The notes under the pieces: model-generated | What the model saw: the letters and a program-made list of their open reading frames with translations, nothing else | What the model was told of the DNA's origin: nothing | Databases searched by the model: none | Translations under genes and position numbers: made by a program | Shown here: positions 1 to 8,928 of the stretch, in pieces | How positions within the stretch are numbered: position 1 is the stretch's first letter | Layout: the number at the start of each line of letters is the position of its first letter | Source: Pantoea sp. | GTDB taxonomy: Bacteria; Pseudomonadota; Gammaproteobacteria; Enterobacterales; Enterobacteriaceae | NCBI RefSeq assembly: GCF_028283705.1 | Contig: NZ_JAPWKD010000011.1 | Location: 1-64,000 of the forward strand | Direction of reading: 5' to 3' | Length of the DNA: 64,000 bases

Positions 1-90
1 CCTTCGCGCGCGGCAAACACCACTTCAGGTTGCCGCGCGCGTTGAAAAGGGCGCAGAATGGTGCTAGCTTCAACAGCCAAGGAGGTCGCC

Positions 91-312
91 ATGCTTACGA
101 CCATATCGATTGACGACAAGTTGCTGGCCGATGCCAAGGAATTTTCCGGCATCGCAGAAACTGCGTCCGTGGTGGAGCAAGCGCTGACGCTGCTTGTTCA
201 ACACGAAGCGGCGCAAAAGCTCATTGCCCTGGGCGGCAGCCAGCCGGGACTGAAGATACCGCCGCGGCGACGCTGGAACGAGGATGGCACTTGGGAGGGA
301 AATCCTGATTGA
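91..312 (+). CDS. vapB: VapB-type antitoxin
   Basis: A 73-residue protein that should neutralise the toxin encoded immediately downstream and bind their shared promoter. The start at 91 is chosen because AAGGAGG lies just upstream; an in-frame ATG at 58 lacks such a site. The N-terminus (MLTTISIDDKLLADAKE) has the beta-strand/helix pattern of the short DNA-binding VapB antitoxins that pair with PIN toxins. The C-terminus is polar and ends in RRRWNEDGTWEGNPD, typical of the flexible toxin-wrapping tail. The stop codon overlaps the toxin start by four bases, which indicates translational coupling. Family assignment comes from size, motif and pairing; the exact subfamily is inferred. Confidence 0.8.
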   Translation: MLTTISIDDKLLADAKEFSGIAETASVVEQALTLLVQHEAAQKLIALGGSQPGLKIPPRRRWNEDGTWEGNPD

Positions 313-674
313 TACTGGTTGATACTTCCGTCTGGATCGACCATTTGCGGAGTCGTGAAGACGCCGTCGAATTTCTACTCAAGCGCAAGCAGCTCTTGCT
401 GCATCCCTTCGTTATCGGCGAAATCGCTCTCGGCAATCTCAAAGACGGCGATGCGATCTTGGATATGCTTTCCAAGCTGCCGCAAGCCGCCACGGCAAGT
501 CAGGAGGAATTTCTGTTCCTCATCAGGCAATATTCCCTGCTGGGAAGCGGCATCGGTTTCGTCGATGCGCATTTGCTGGCGACAGCCAAATTGAAACAGC
601 AGGCGCGGGTCTGGACCCGGGACAAACGGCTGGCCAAAGTCGCCCTCCGTCTCGACGTCGCATACGAACCCTAA
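309..674 (+). CDS. vapC: VapC-type PIN-domain ribonuclease toxin
   Basis: A 121-residue PIN-domain protein, expected to cleave tRNA or rRNA when released from its antitoxin. The acidic metal-binding positions are visible: Asp in MILVDTSVWIDHL near residue 5, Glu in GEIALGN near residue 38, Asp in GFVDAHLLATA near residue 91, and a distal Asp in TRDKRL. The start is a TTG that overlaps the vapB stop (TTGA), a weak start that may keep toxin below antitoxin. The length is normal and all acidic residues are present, so the toxin looks functional. It is followed by a gene on the other strand (end at 766). Confidence 0.85.
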   Translation: MILVDTSVWIDHLRSREDAVEFLLKRKQLLLHPFVIGEIALGNLKDGDAILDMLSKLPQAATASQEEFLFLIRQYSLLGSGIGFVDAHLLATAKLKQQARVWTRDKRLAKVALRLDVAYEP

Positions 675-765
675 TTGGGCCGCCGCCGACAGCCCTCCAA
701 CAAGGCCATCAGAATTTCGGATAGACTGCCCCGCCAGCAGGTGCGGCTCGCCGCGCGGACACCGA

Positions 766-1302
766 TCACCCAAATCGCAGGATCATCGCCACCCGACGCT
801 CGGCACCCATGCCGTGTCCGACTTCCGTAGCCAGCGCCTGGCGCAGCGCCGGCAGCGCATCGCTGGTCGTGATCTCGGTAAAACCGAGCCTGGCGTAAAA
901 CGGCGCATTGAACGGCACGAAGCGATCGGTCGTCAGCGTCACGCCGCCGAGCCGGCTGGCGCGGGCGGTTGCGATGGCCGTCGCCATCAGCCGCCGGCCG
1001 ACGCCCCGGCGTTGCCAGACGCGGACGACGTCGACCTCGTTGACATACAGCGTCCCGTCGCGCTCCATGCCGGCCAGAAAGCCGATCGGCTGGTTGCGGC
1101 CGTCAGCGGCGACGAAAAGCAGCTCGTCTTCCAGCGACTGCCGCAACACATCCTGCGGCAAGGCATGCGGCTCGCCGTCGCCATCGCCGCCACGGGCGTC
1201 CGCCAGCGTTGCGAAGGCATCCAACTCGATCTCGGTCAGGCGCGGAAACTCCTCCAGCCGGGCCAGCCGTATGATGTAACCCTCGGCCGCAGTGACCGTC
1301 AT
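766..1302 (-). CDS. GNAT family N-acetyltransferase
   Basis: A 178-residue acetyltransferase of the GNAT superfamily; the acceptor substrate cannot be read from the sequence. The acetyl-CoA binding motif A is seen as VWQRRGVGRRLMATAI (Q/RxxGxG/A pattern) about residue 95, preceded by the beta-strand TLYVNEVDVV and followed by the C-terminal PFYARLGF motif typical of the fold. The start at 1302 gives an N-terminus beginning MTVTAAEGYIIRLAR, appropriate for the first strand. It lies 11 bases after the stop of the ETF-QO gene on the same strand and may be co-transcribed with it. No links to a pathway are visible. Confidence 0.75.
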   Translation of the reverse strand: MTVTAAEGYIIRLARLEEFPRLTEIELDAFATLADARGGDGDGEPHALPQDVLRQSLEDELLFVAADGRNQPIGFLAGMERDGTLYVNEVDVVRVWQRRGVGRRLMATAIATARASRLGGVTLTTDRFVPFNAPFYARLGFTEITTSDALPALRQALATEVGHGMGAERRVAMILRFG

Positions 1303-1313
1303 GCCGTCACGCC

Positions 1314-2978
1314 TCACATGTTCGGATAGACCGGCCCCTCGCCGCCCTGCGGCGGCACCCAGTTGATGTTCTGGTTCGGGTCCTTGATGTCGCAGGTCTT
1401 GCAGTGGACGCAGTTCTGGGCGTTGATGACGTAGGTTTCCTCGCCATCCTTCTCCACCCATTCATAGACGCCGGCCGGACAGTAGCGGGTCGACGGGCCG
1501 GCATAGATGTCGTGTTCGGAGGATTTCTGCAGCGCCATGTCCTTGACCTTGAGATGGACCGGCTCGTTTTCCTCGTGGTTGGTGTTCGACAGGAAGACCG
1601 AGGACAGGCGGTCGAAGGTCAGCACGCCGTCGGGGCGCGGATAGTCGATCTTCTTGTGCTTGGACGCCGGCTCCAGCGAGGCGGCGTCGGTCTTGCCGTG
1701 GCTGACGGTGCCGAAGAAGGAGAAGCCGAACAGCGAATTCGTCCACATGTCGAGGCCGCCGAGTGCCACGCCGAGCACCGTGCCGAACTTCGACCACAGC
1801 GGCTTGACGTTGCGCACCCGCTTCAAATCCTTGCCGATATCGCCGGCGCGCCATTCGTTCTCGATCTCGACGACTTCGTCATTGGCGCGGCCGGCGGCAA
1901 TCGCCGCGGCGATATTGTCGGCCGCCAGCATGCCGGACAGCACGGCATTGTGGCTGCCCTTGATGCGCGGCACGTTGACGAAGCCGGCGGAACAGCCGAT
2001 CAGCGCGCCGCCCGGGAAGGTCAGCTTCGGCACCGACTGGTAGCCGCCCTCGGTGATGGCGCGGGCGCCATAGGAGAGCCGCTTGCCGCCCTCGAAGGTG
2101 CCGCGGATGGCCGGATGGGTCTTGAAGCGCTGGAATTCCTCGAAGGGATAGAGATAGGGGTTCTTGTAGTTCAGGTGGACGACGAAGCCGACGGCCACCG
2201 TATTGTCCTCCAGATGATAGAGGAAGGAACCGCCGCCGGTCTTCATGTCGAGCGGCCAGCCGAAGGAATGCTGGACGAGGCCGAGCTTGTGGTTCTCCGG
2301 CTTCACCTGCCAGAGCTCCTTGATGCCGATGCCGAATTTTTGCGGCTGGCGATCCTTGGAGAGATCGAACTTGGCGATCAGCTGCTTGGCGAGCGAGCCG
2401 CGCACGCCCTCGCCGATCAGCACATATTTGCCGAGCAACTCCATGCCGCGGGTGAAATTCGGGCCGGGCTCGCCATTCTTCTCGATGCCCATGTCGCCGG
2501 TGGCGACGCCGATGACGGCGCCGGCGTCATTGTAGAGGACTTCGGTGGCGGCAAAGCCGGGATAGATCTCGACGCCGAGGGCTTCCGCCTTCTCGGCCAG
2601 CCAGCGACAGACGAGGCCGAGCGAGACGATGTAATTGCCGTGGTTGTTCATCAGCGGCGGCATCAAAAAGTTCGGCAGGCGGATCGAGCCGGCGGGGCCG
2701 AGCAGCATGAAATGGTCGGCGGTGACTTCGGTCTTGAAGGGATGGCCCTCCTCCTCGCGCCAGCCCGGCAGCAGCCGGTCGATGCCGATGGGATCGACGA
2801 CGGCGCCCGACAGGATATGGGCGCCGACTTCGGCCCCCTTCTCCAGCACGACGACGGTGAGATCCGGGTTGACCTGCTTCAGGCGAATGGCCGCCGACAG
2901 GCCGGCCGGGCCCGCCCCGACGATCACCACGTCGAATTCCATGCTTTCGCGTTCCGGCAGTTCCAGTGCGTCGGTCAT
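1314..2978 (-). CDS. Electron transfer flavoprotein-ubiquinone oxidoreductase (ETF-QO)
   Basis: A 554-residue membrane-associated flavoprotein that passes electrons from reduced ETF (fatty-acid and amino-acid dehydrogenation) to ubiquinone. Seen directly: an N-terminal FAD-binding Rossmann motif VVIVGAGPAGLSAA about residues 17-30; substrate and membrane region with FPGGALIGCSAGF; and a C-terminal 4Fe-4S region with Cys in RYCPAGVYE and the cluster CVHCKTCDIKDP, followed by the conserved end NINWVPPQGGEGP. Length equals that of the family. The start at 2978 is supported by GGAG nine bases upstream; a longer frame reaching 3092 has no such site. It is divergent from the SDR gene at 3231. Confidence 0.95.
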   Translation of the reverse strand: MTDALELPERESMEFDVVIVGAGPAGLSAAIRLKQVNPDLTVVVLEKGAEVGAHILSGAVVDPIGIDRLLPGWREEEGHPFKTEVTADHFMLLGPAGSIRLPNFLMPPLMNNHGNYIVSLGLVCRWLAEKAEALGVEIYPGFAATEVLYNDAGAVIGVATGDMGIEKNGEPGPNFTRGMELLGKYVLIGEGVRGSLAKQLIAKFDLSKDRQPQKFGIGIKELWQVKPENHKLGLVQHSFGWPLDMKTGGGSFLYHLEDNTVAVGFVVHLNYKNPYLYPFEEFQRFKTHPAIRGTFEGGKRLSYGARAITEGGYQSVPKLTFPGGALIGCSAGFVNVPRIKGSHNAVLSGMLAADNIAAAIAAGRANDEVVEIENEWRAGDIGKDLKRVRNVKPLWSKFGTVLGVALGGLDMWTNSLFGFSFFGTVSHGKTDAASLEPASKHKKIDYPRPDGVLTFDRLSSVFLSNTNHEENEPVHLKVKDMALQKSSEHDIYAGPSTRYCPAGVYEWVEKDGEETYVINAQNCVHCKTCDIKDPNQNINWVPPQGGEGPVYPNM

Positions 2979-3230
2979 TCCGTCGTCTCCGCTTGGCCGT
3001 GCGCGCGGCCTCGTCCCCGTTTTGTCTTCTCTCTTGTCAAAACGGATCGGATTGTCGAGCCGGGATGCGACGCCCACTCCTCCAATTTGCACAATTGACG
3101 AAACGAAGGCTTTTCCTGCCGCGCCATCCGGCGCTGGCGGCGCGCGGCCGTCGTTTTCGCTTCAATGCCGCCGGCCGCCGCTCTATATCAGCGCAGACCG
3201 CATCGGCAGCTCAAACGAAGGACGCAGACA

Positions 3231-4019
3231 ATGGATCTCGGCATCAAGGGAAAACGCGCACTCATCCTGGCATCGTCCAAGGGGCTCGGCTACGGCATTG
3301 CCGTCGCCCTGGCGCGCGAGGGGGCGGACGTGCTGATCTGCGGCCGCAGCAGCGAGCGGCTGGCCGCCAACTGCGCGACGATCAACGCCGAGGGCAAGGG
3401 CAAGGCCGACTGGCTGCAGGCCGACCTCAGCCACCCCGACTTCGTCAGGACGGTGACCGAAGGCGTCGCCGAAAAACTCGGCGGCCTCGACATTCTCGTC
3501 AACAACAGCGGCGGCCCGACACCCGGCACCACCGAGGACATGACGGCGGAAAATCTCGAAAGCTATTTCGTCTCGATGGTGGCGCGCATCATCACGCTCA
3601 CCAACGCGCTGCTGCCGGCGATGAAGGCGCAGGGATGGGGCCGGATTCTCACCGTCGCCTCCTCCGGCGTCATCGAGCCGCTGGCCAATCTGGCGCTTTC
3701 CAACACTTTGCGCCCGGCGCTGGCCGGCTGGAGCAAGACGCTGGCAACGGAAATCGCCGGCCATGGCGTGACCTCGAACATGCTGCTGCCGGGCAGCATC
3801 GCCACCGATCGGCTCGACGACCTGGACGGCGCCGCCGCCAAGCGCACCGGCCGGCCGATGGCGGACATTCGTGCCGAGAAGCAGGCCCGCATCCCCGTCG
3901 GCCGCTACGGCCGCGTCGATGAGTTCGCCGCCACAGCCGCATTTCTGTGCAGCGAACCGGCCAGCTACATCACCGGTGCAATGATCCGCTGCGACGGCGG
4001 CGCCGCCCGCTCCGTCTGA
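3231..4019 (+). CDS. SDR family oxidoreductase with non-canonical active site
   Basis: A 262-residue short-chain dehydrogenase/reductase, probably using NAD(P)H on an unknown carbonyl or alcohol. The cofactor motif reads ASSKGLGYGIA (TGxxxGxG position) and the NNSGG motif (NNAG position) is present. The catalytic Ser is present in VASSGV, but the usual YxxxK is replaced: the aligned stretch is LSNTLRPALAGWSK, where Tyr aligns with Ser or Asn and Lys with Arg. This is a known trait of a rhizobial BKR-like subgroup as far as I recall. The C-terminus SYITGAMIRCDGG is typical. It is divergent from the ETF-QO gene, with about 250 bp between the starts. Confidence 0.85.
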   Translation: MDLGIKGKRALILASSKGLGYGIAVALAREGADVLICGRSSERLAANCATINAEGKGKADWLQADLSHPDFVRTVTEGVAEKLGGLDILVNNSGGPTPGTTEDMTAENLESYFVSMVARIITLTNALLPAMKAQGWGRILTVASSGVIEPLANLALSNTLRPALAGWSKTLATEIAGHGVTSNMLLPGSIATDRLDDLDGAAAKRTGRPMADIRAEKQARIPVGRYGRVDEFAATAAFLCSEPASYITGAMIRCDGGAARSV

Positions 4020-4431
4020 TCGCCAGGCAAACGGAATTGGCCGATCCCGGCGGAATCAGTCGGGATCGGTGCGAGAGGTGAAGGCAAGCCCGGCCATCGA
4101 TCGCTTGCGCCCCCACCGCCGTGGAGGGGCTGCTTGGCTACCTGGAGTAGAAGGCGCGAACGCGTCATGCCGAAAACTGGCATTTTGTTACCGTTTGGTA
4201 CTTTTCCGTGGCCAGCAGGTCTCCAAAGCTTTCCAAGTGTTAATTTTTCCTCGGAAATATCTGTGCTAGATTGGCGGCTAATCTTTCTGCATCAATCCTA
4301 AACTACATTTGCTCAGCGTTAGCGGTAACAGAAATGTGAAGTGTTGCGACGACGCTGGTGATATCCGCGTTGCTTTCCTCCGCATTTGCCAAGCCGCTTA
4401 CTTCCGAAACAGCGTTCGCCCGGTATCACAC
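4020..4431 (+). other. Intergenic region, 412 bp, leader of the RND efflux genes
   Basis: No convincing gene. The right part (about 4180-4330) is AT-rich compared with its surroundings and probably holds the promoter and operator of the efflux operon starting at 4432. I could not identify a specific regulator site. An open frame at 4069-4269 and the upstream extension of the mdtA-like frame to 4309 have no family signal or ribosome site. Confidence 0.4.
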
Positions 4432-5663
4432 ATGAAGAAATTCTGGCTTAGCCTCTGCCTTCTCATCGTCGCCGGCGCGGCGCTCTGGACATACCGGGAA
4501 CGCATACCTTTTGTCTCTGCCTTGGTCGACAAGGCGTCCGCGGCGCCCGAGAGCACCAGCGCGGCGAAGACCGGCGGCCAGAAAAAACCCTCCGCCCCGA
4601 TCGTCGTCAAGACCGTGGCCGCCGTCCAGACGACCTTGCCGCTGGACGTCACCGCGACCGGATGGGTGGTGCCGATCGACCAGACGACCATCGCCGCCCA
4701 GGAGGCCGGCATCGTCACCCAGATCGTCGCCGAGGACGGCGCCACGGTGAAGGCCGGCGACCTGATCGCCAAGCTCGATCCGCGCACCGCCCAGGCCGCC
4801 GTCGACAAGGACAAGGCCTTGTATGCCAAGGACCAGGCAACGCTGGCCGAAGCCGAATCGGCATTGACCCGCGCCCAAAGCCTGCTGAGCGGCAATGCCG
4901 GCACGCAGGCCACCGCCGACGAGGCCCGCGAGGCGCGCGACGCGGCCGTCGCCACCGGCGATGGCGACAAGGCGCAGCTGGCCGCCGACCAGGTGCTGCT
5001 CGAGCACACCGAGATCCGCGCCCCCTATGACGGCCGGCTTGGCGACGTGTCGCTCAGCCTCGGCGCCTATGTCAGCCCGGGAACGGCCATCGTCACGATC
5101 GCCAAGTACGATCCGGCCTATATCAAGTTCAACATGCAGGAAAACAACCTGCGCGAACTGCAGGAGGCGCTTGCCGCCGGCCCCGTTCCGGTGACCACCG
5201 TGCCGCGCTCCGACAAGGGCAAGGTTCGCCAGGGCCAGGTCAGCTTCTTCGACAACACGGTCGACCAGACATCCGGGACGATCATCGTCAAGGCCAAGTT
5301 CGACAATGCCAATGGCGCCCTGTGGCCCGGCCGGTCGGTCAATGTCGCCGTGCATTTCTCCGATACGGAAAGCTGACCGTCGTGCCGACGGTCGCCGTCA
5401 GCCCCGGCCCGGACGGTTTCATCGCCTTCGTCGTCAAGGACAACAAGGTGCATGTCACGCCGGTGACCGTGGCCCGCGCCAACGGCGACAGAACCGCCGT
5501 CGCCAAGGGCCTGTCGGCCGGCGACCATGTGGTGATCGAGGGTCAGTCGCAGATCAACGACGGCCAGACGATCAAGGAAGAATTCAGTGATGGCCCGGCG
5601 CAGAAAGTAGCGGCGGCCGATGGCGGCAAGACCGAAACGATCGCAGTCGGAGCGCAGCCATGA
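4432..5663 (+). CDS. RND efflux periplasmic adaptor (HlyD/MdtA type), frameshifted as read
   Basis: Membrane fusion protein that links the inner-membrane pump encoded next to an outer-membrane channel. Residues 1-25 form an N-terminal membrane anchor (MKKFWLSLCLLIVAGAALW). Lipoyl-like halves follow (DVTATGWVVPIDQTTIAAQ and VSLSLGAYVSPG) around a coiled-coil hairpin rich in Ala, Lys and Glu. The first frame stops at 5376, but the family's C-terminal barrel (LTVVPTVAVSPGPDGF onward) continues in the -1 frame to 5663. Restoring one A in the run at 5369-5371 joins them into about 410 residues, the usual length. The downstream pump start overlaps this gene's stop (ATGA at 5660-5663), confirming that the second frame is the real end. 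A sequencing indel is more likely than a true mutation. Confidence 0.85.
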
Positions 5664-8600
5664 TCCCGAATTTCTGCATCCAGCGTCCGGTCGCCACCAC
5701 GCTCCTGGCGATCGGCGTCGTGCTGGCCGGTCTGGCCGGCTACCAGCTCATTCCGGTCGCCGCCCTGCCGCAGGTCGACTTTCCGACCATCAACGTCTCC
5801 GCCCAGCTGACCGGCGCCTCGCCGCAGACCATGGCGACCTCGGTCGCCACGCCGCTGATCAAGCAGTTCGAGACGATCCCGGGCATCAGCGAAATTTCCT
5901 CGACCAATTCGCTCGGCAACACCAGCATCGTCCTGCAGTTCGATCTCAACCGCAGCATCGATGCCGCCGCCGCCGACGTCCAGGCGGCGATTTCGACGGC
6001 AACCCGCAAACTGCCGAACAACCTGACGACGCCGCCGAGCTACCGCAAGACCAACCCCGCCGACGCGCCGGTCATGCTGATCGCCGTGCAGAGCGACACG
6101 CTGCCGCGCAGCACGCTCGACGACATCGCCGAAAACATCATCTCGCCGTCGCTGTCGACGCTGCCGGGCGTCGCCGAAGTCACCGTCAACGGCGCCCAGA
6201 CCTATGCCGTGCGCATCTCCGTCGATCCCGACAAGCTGATCGACCGCGGCATCGGCATCGATACCGTCAACACCGCCGTGGTCAACGCCAACAGCCAGGT
6301 GCCGGTCGGCACGCTGCAGAACTCGGCGCAGAGCATGACGATCAACGCCGACACGCAGCGCATCAATGCCGCGCAGTTCCGCTCGCTGGTCATCGCCCAT
6401 CCGAACGGCGCGCCGATCCATCTCGGCGACGTCGCCAACGTCCAGGACAGCGTCGAGAACCAGAACATCGGCAGCTGGTACGACGGCAACCGCGCCATCA
6501 TTCTGGCCATCCAGCGCCAGCCCGATGCCAACACCGTCGACGTCGTCGACGCGATCAACAAGACGCTGCCGAAACTGCACGCCGAAATGCCGGCCTCGGT
6601 GAAGACCACCGTCATGAACGATTCGGCCGCACCGATCCGCGAAGCCATCTCCGACGTCAAGTTCACGCTGCTCCTGACCGTCGGCCTCGTCGTCCTCGTC
6701 ATCTATCTCTTCACCGGCCACGTCATGGCCACCATCATTCCCGGCCTGGCGGTGCCGCTGTCGCTGATCGCCACGTTCGGGATGATGTATGTGCTCGGCT
6801 ACAGCGTCGACAACATATCGCTGCTCGGACTGACGATCGCGGTGGGGCTGGTGGTCGACGACGCCATCGTCATGCTGGAAAACATCCTGCGGCATATCGA
6901 GAACGGCATGCCGGTGCGCCAGGCGGCCATCCAGGGCTCGGCGGAAGTCAGCTACACCATCATCTCGATGTCGATCTCGCTGATCGCCGTGTTCATCCCG
7001 ATCCTTTTGATGGGCGGCGTCGTCGGCCGCATCTTCAACGAGTTCGGCATGGTCGTCGCCATCGCCATCGTCTCCTCGGCCATCGTCTCGCTCACCGTCA
7101 CGCCGATGCTCGGCTCGCGGCTGTCGAGCGGCCACAGCCATCCGCCCTGGCCGGTCCGCATCTTCAACCGCGGCTTCAACTGGACGGAAGGCAAATACGA
7201 CAAGGGCGTCGCCTGGTGCCTGCGCAACAAATTCGTCGTGCTCGGCAGTTTTCTGGCCTCGGTCGGGCTGTCGATCTATCTGTTCATGACGCTGCCGGCG
7301 AGCTTCTTCCCGACCGAGGATATCGGCCGCCTGCAGATTTCCACCCGCACCCGCCAGGACATTTCCTACACGGCGATGCGCGACCTGCAGAACCAGGCCG
7401 CCGCCCTGATCCAGAAGAACCCGGCCGTCGAGCATGTCATGTCGGTGGTCGGCGCCAGCGCCCGGCAGACGCTGAACAGCGGCACCATGTATGCCCAGCT
7501 GAAGGACAAGCATGACCGCGAGCCGCTCGACCAGACGCTGCGCGAAATGCGCGCCGCCGTCGCCACCATCCCCGGCATCCAGGTGTTCATCAATCCGCAG
7601 CAGAGCCTGCGCTTCGGCGGCCGCCAGACGGCCAGCCAGTACCAGCTGGTCATCCAGGCGCTCAGCGCCGACCTGACCAACACCTGGGCCAACAAGCTGC
7701 TCACCGAGATGAAGAAGGATCCGAAATTCACCGACGTCACCACCGACGCGCAGAACAAGGCGCTGCAGGCCAACGTCGTCATCGACACGGAAAAGGCGGC
7801 CGCCTACGGCATCAACAACAACCTTTTGCGCACGACGCTGCAGGAAGCGTTCAGCGACTATGCCGCCGCCCAGATCCAGTCGACCGGCGACAGCTACGAC
7901 GTGATCATCGAATATGATGCCAACCAGCCCTGGGACGACCAGAAACTGTCGCGCATCCGCGTCACCTCGTCGAGCGGGGCGCAGGTGCCGCTGTCGAGCT
8001 TTGCCCATATCGAGCGCAACACCGGGCCGGTGACCATCAACCAGACGGGCCAGCTGGTGTCGACCACCGTGTCGTTCAACCTGCCGGCCGGCGAAGCGCT
8101 CGGCGATGCGACGGCGACGATCGACCAGATCAAGAAGCAGATCAACATGCCGGCCGACGTCTTCACCTCCTATGGCGGCACGGCGCAAATCTTCCAGCAG
8201 TCGCAGGGCTCGACGCCCTACCTGATCCTGGCCGCCGTCCTGACCATCTACGTGGTGCTCGGCGTCCTCTACGAGAGTTTCATCCACCCGCTGACCATTC
8301 TCTCCGGTCTGCCGGCGGCGGCGCTCGGGGCGCTGCTGGCGCTGAAACTCTTCGGCTTCGACCTGTCGATCATCGCCCTGATCGGCCTGTTGATGCTGAT
8401 CGGCATCGTCAAGAAGAACGCCATCATGATGATCGACGTGGCGCTGGAGACGCTGCGATCCTCGGACGGCGTTTCGCCGGCCGAGGCGATCCACGAAGCC
8501 TGCGTCCGGCGTTTCCGGCCGATCATGATGACGACCTTCTGCGCCCTGCTCGGCGCCCTGCCGATCGCCATCGGCGGCGGTGCGAGCTCGGAGCTGCGCC

Positions 8601-8776
8601 AGCCGCTCGGCATCGCCGTCGTCGGCGGTCTCGTCGTCTCGCAGATCCTGACGCTGTTCATCACCCCCGTCATCTTCCTGGAGATGAACCGGCTCGACAA
8701 TTTCGTCAAACGCCTCGGCCGCCGGAAAGAGCCGGTTGCCGAGGAACACGCCCCCACCGCCATTGCGGCGGAATGA
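5660..8776 (+). CDS. RND multidrug efflux permease (MdtB/AcrB superfamily)
   Basis: A 1038-residue inner-membrane proton-driven exporter of the HAE1 RND family. The N-terminus (MIPNFCIQRPVATTLLAIG) begins TM1. TM4 carries the paired Asp of the proton relay (GLVVDDAIVMLEN), and the second half shows the corresponding GIVKKNAIMMIDVAL segment. Twelve membrane segments and two large periplasmic loops fit the length. The start overlaps the adaptor stop by four bases. The sequence is closer to MdtB/MdtC than to AcrB by its opening and PxxDFPTINVSA motif (ALPQVDFPTINVSAQ). No outer-membrane factor gene is present nearby. It is intact over its whole length. Confidence 0.92.
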   Translation: MIPNFCIQRPVATTLLAIGVVLAGLAGYQLIPVAALPQVDFPTINVSAQLTGASPQTMATSVATPLIKQFETIPGISEISSTNSLGNTSIVLQFDLNRSIDAAAADVQAAISTATRKLPNNLTTPPSYRKTNPADAPVMLIAVQSDTLPRSTLDDIAENIISPSLSTLPGVAEVTVNGAQTYAVRISVDPDKLIDRGIGIDTVNTAVVNANSQVPVGTLQNSAQSMTINADTQRINAAQFRSLVIAHPNGAPIHLGDVANVQDSVENQNIGSWYDGNRAIILAIQRQPDANTVDVVDAINKTLPKLHAEMPASVKTTVMNDSAAPIREAISDVKFTLLLTVGLVVLVIYLFTGHVMATIIPGLAVPLSLIATFGMMYVLGYSVDNISLLGLTIAVGLVVDDAIVMLENILRHIENGMPVRQAAIQGSAEVSYTIISMSISLIAVFIPILLMGGVVGRIFNEFGMVVAIAIVSSAIVSLTVTPMLGSRLSSGHSHPPWPVRIFNRGFNWTEGKYDKGVAWCLRNKFVVLGSFLASVGLSIYLFMTLPASFFPTEDIGRLQISTRTRQDISYTAMRDLQNQAAALIQKNPAVEHVMSVVGASARQTLNSGTMYAQLKDKHDREPLDQTLREMRAAVATIPGIQVFINPQQSLRFGGRQTASQYQLVIQALSADLTNTWANKLLTEMKKDPKFTDVTTDAQNKALQANVVIDTEKAAAYGINNNLLRTTLQEAFSDYAAAQIQSTGDSYDVIIEYDANQPWDDQKLSRIRVTSSSGAQVPLSSFAHIERNTGPVTINQTGQLVSTTVSFNLPAGEALGDATATIDQIKKQINMPADVFTSYGGTAQIFQQSQGSTPYLILAAVLTIYVVLGVLYESFIHPLTILSGLPAAALGALLALKLFGFDLSIIALIGLLMLIGIVKKNAIMMIDVALETLRSSDGVSPAEAIHEACVRRFRPIMMTTFCALLGALPIAIGGGASSELRQPLGIAVVGGLVVSQILTLFITPVIFLEMNRLDNFVKRLGRRKEPVAEEHAPTAIAAE

Positions 8777-8782
8777 CCATCG

Positions 8783-8810
8783 GCCGGCCGCGGGCGATTT
8801 CGCGGCCGGC
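8783..8810 (+). terminator. GC-rich hairpin after the RND permease
   Basis: Perfect 10-bp inverted repeat GCCGGCCGCG / CGCGGCCGGC with an 8-base loop, starting seven bases after the RND stop codon. No T-run follows, so it may act as a 3' stabiliser or a weak terminator. Confidence 0.5.
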
Positions 8811-8846
8811 GCCATCTTGCACAGCCAGCCTGCCTATGCGATGACG

Positions 8847-8871
8847 CGCCCTCTTTGATCAGAGGGCGTTT
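8847..8871 (+). terminator. Rho-independent terminator
   Basis: Inverted repeat CGCCCTC / GAGGGCG with an 8-base loop followed by TTTCGCTTTC. Its position between the RND operon and the YegD-like gene suits termination of the efflux transcript. Confidence 0.6.
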
Positions 8872-8928
8872 CGCTTTCAGGCGGGACTTTGCCCCATCCA
8901 GACATTTTCGGCAGACAGGAGTGCGAGC

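Noticed and set aside
4020..4431. Riboswitch or sRNA in the leader of the efflux operon
   Set aside because: No conserved aptamer or terminator-antiterminator pair could be recognised by eye.
4432..5663. mdtA-like gene as a true pseudogene
   Set aside because: One missing A in a homopolymer restores it fully and many unrelated genes in the window show the same kind of break; sequencing error is more likely.
5543..8815. 1090-codon open frame on the minus strand
   Set aside because: Antisense shadow of the RND permease; the translation is Arg/Gln/Asp-rich low-complexity sequence typical of the opposite strand of GC-rich genes.
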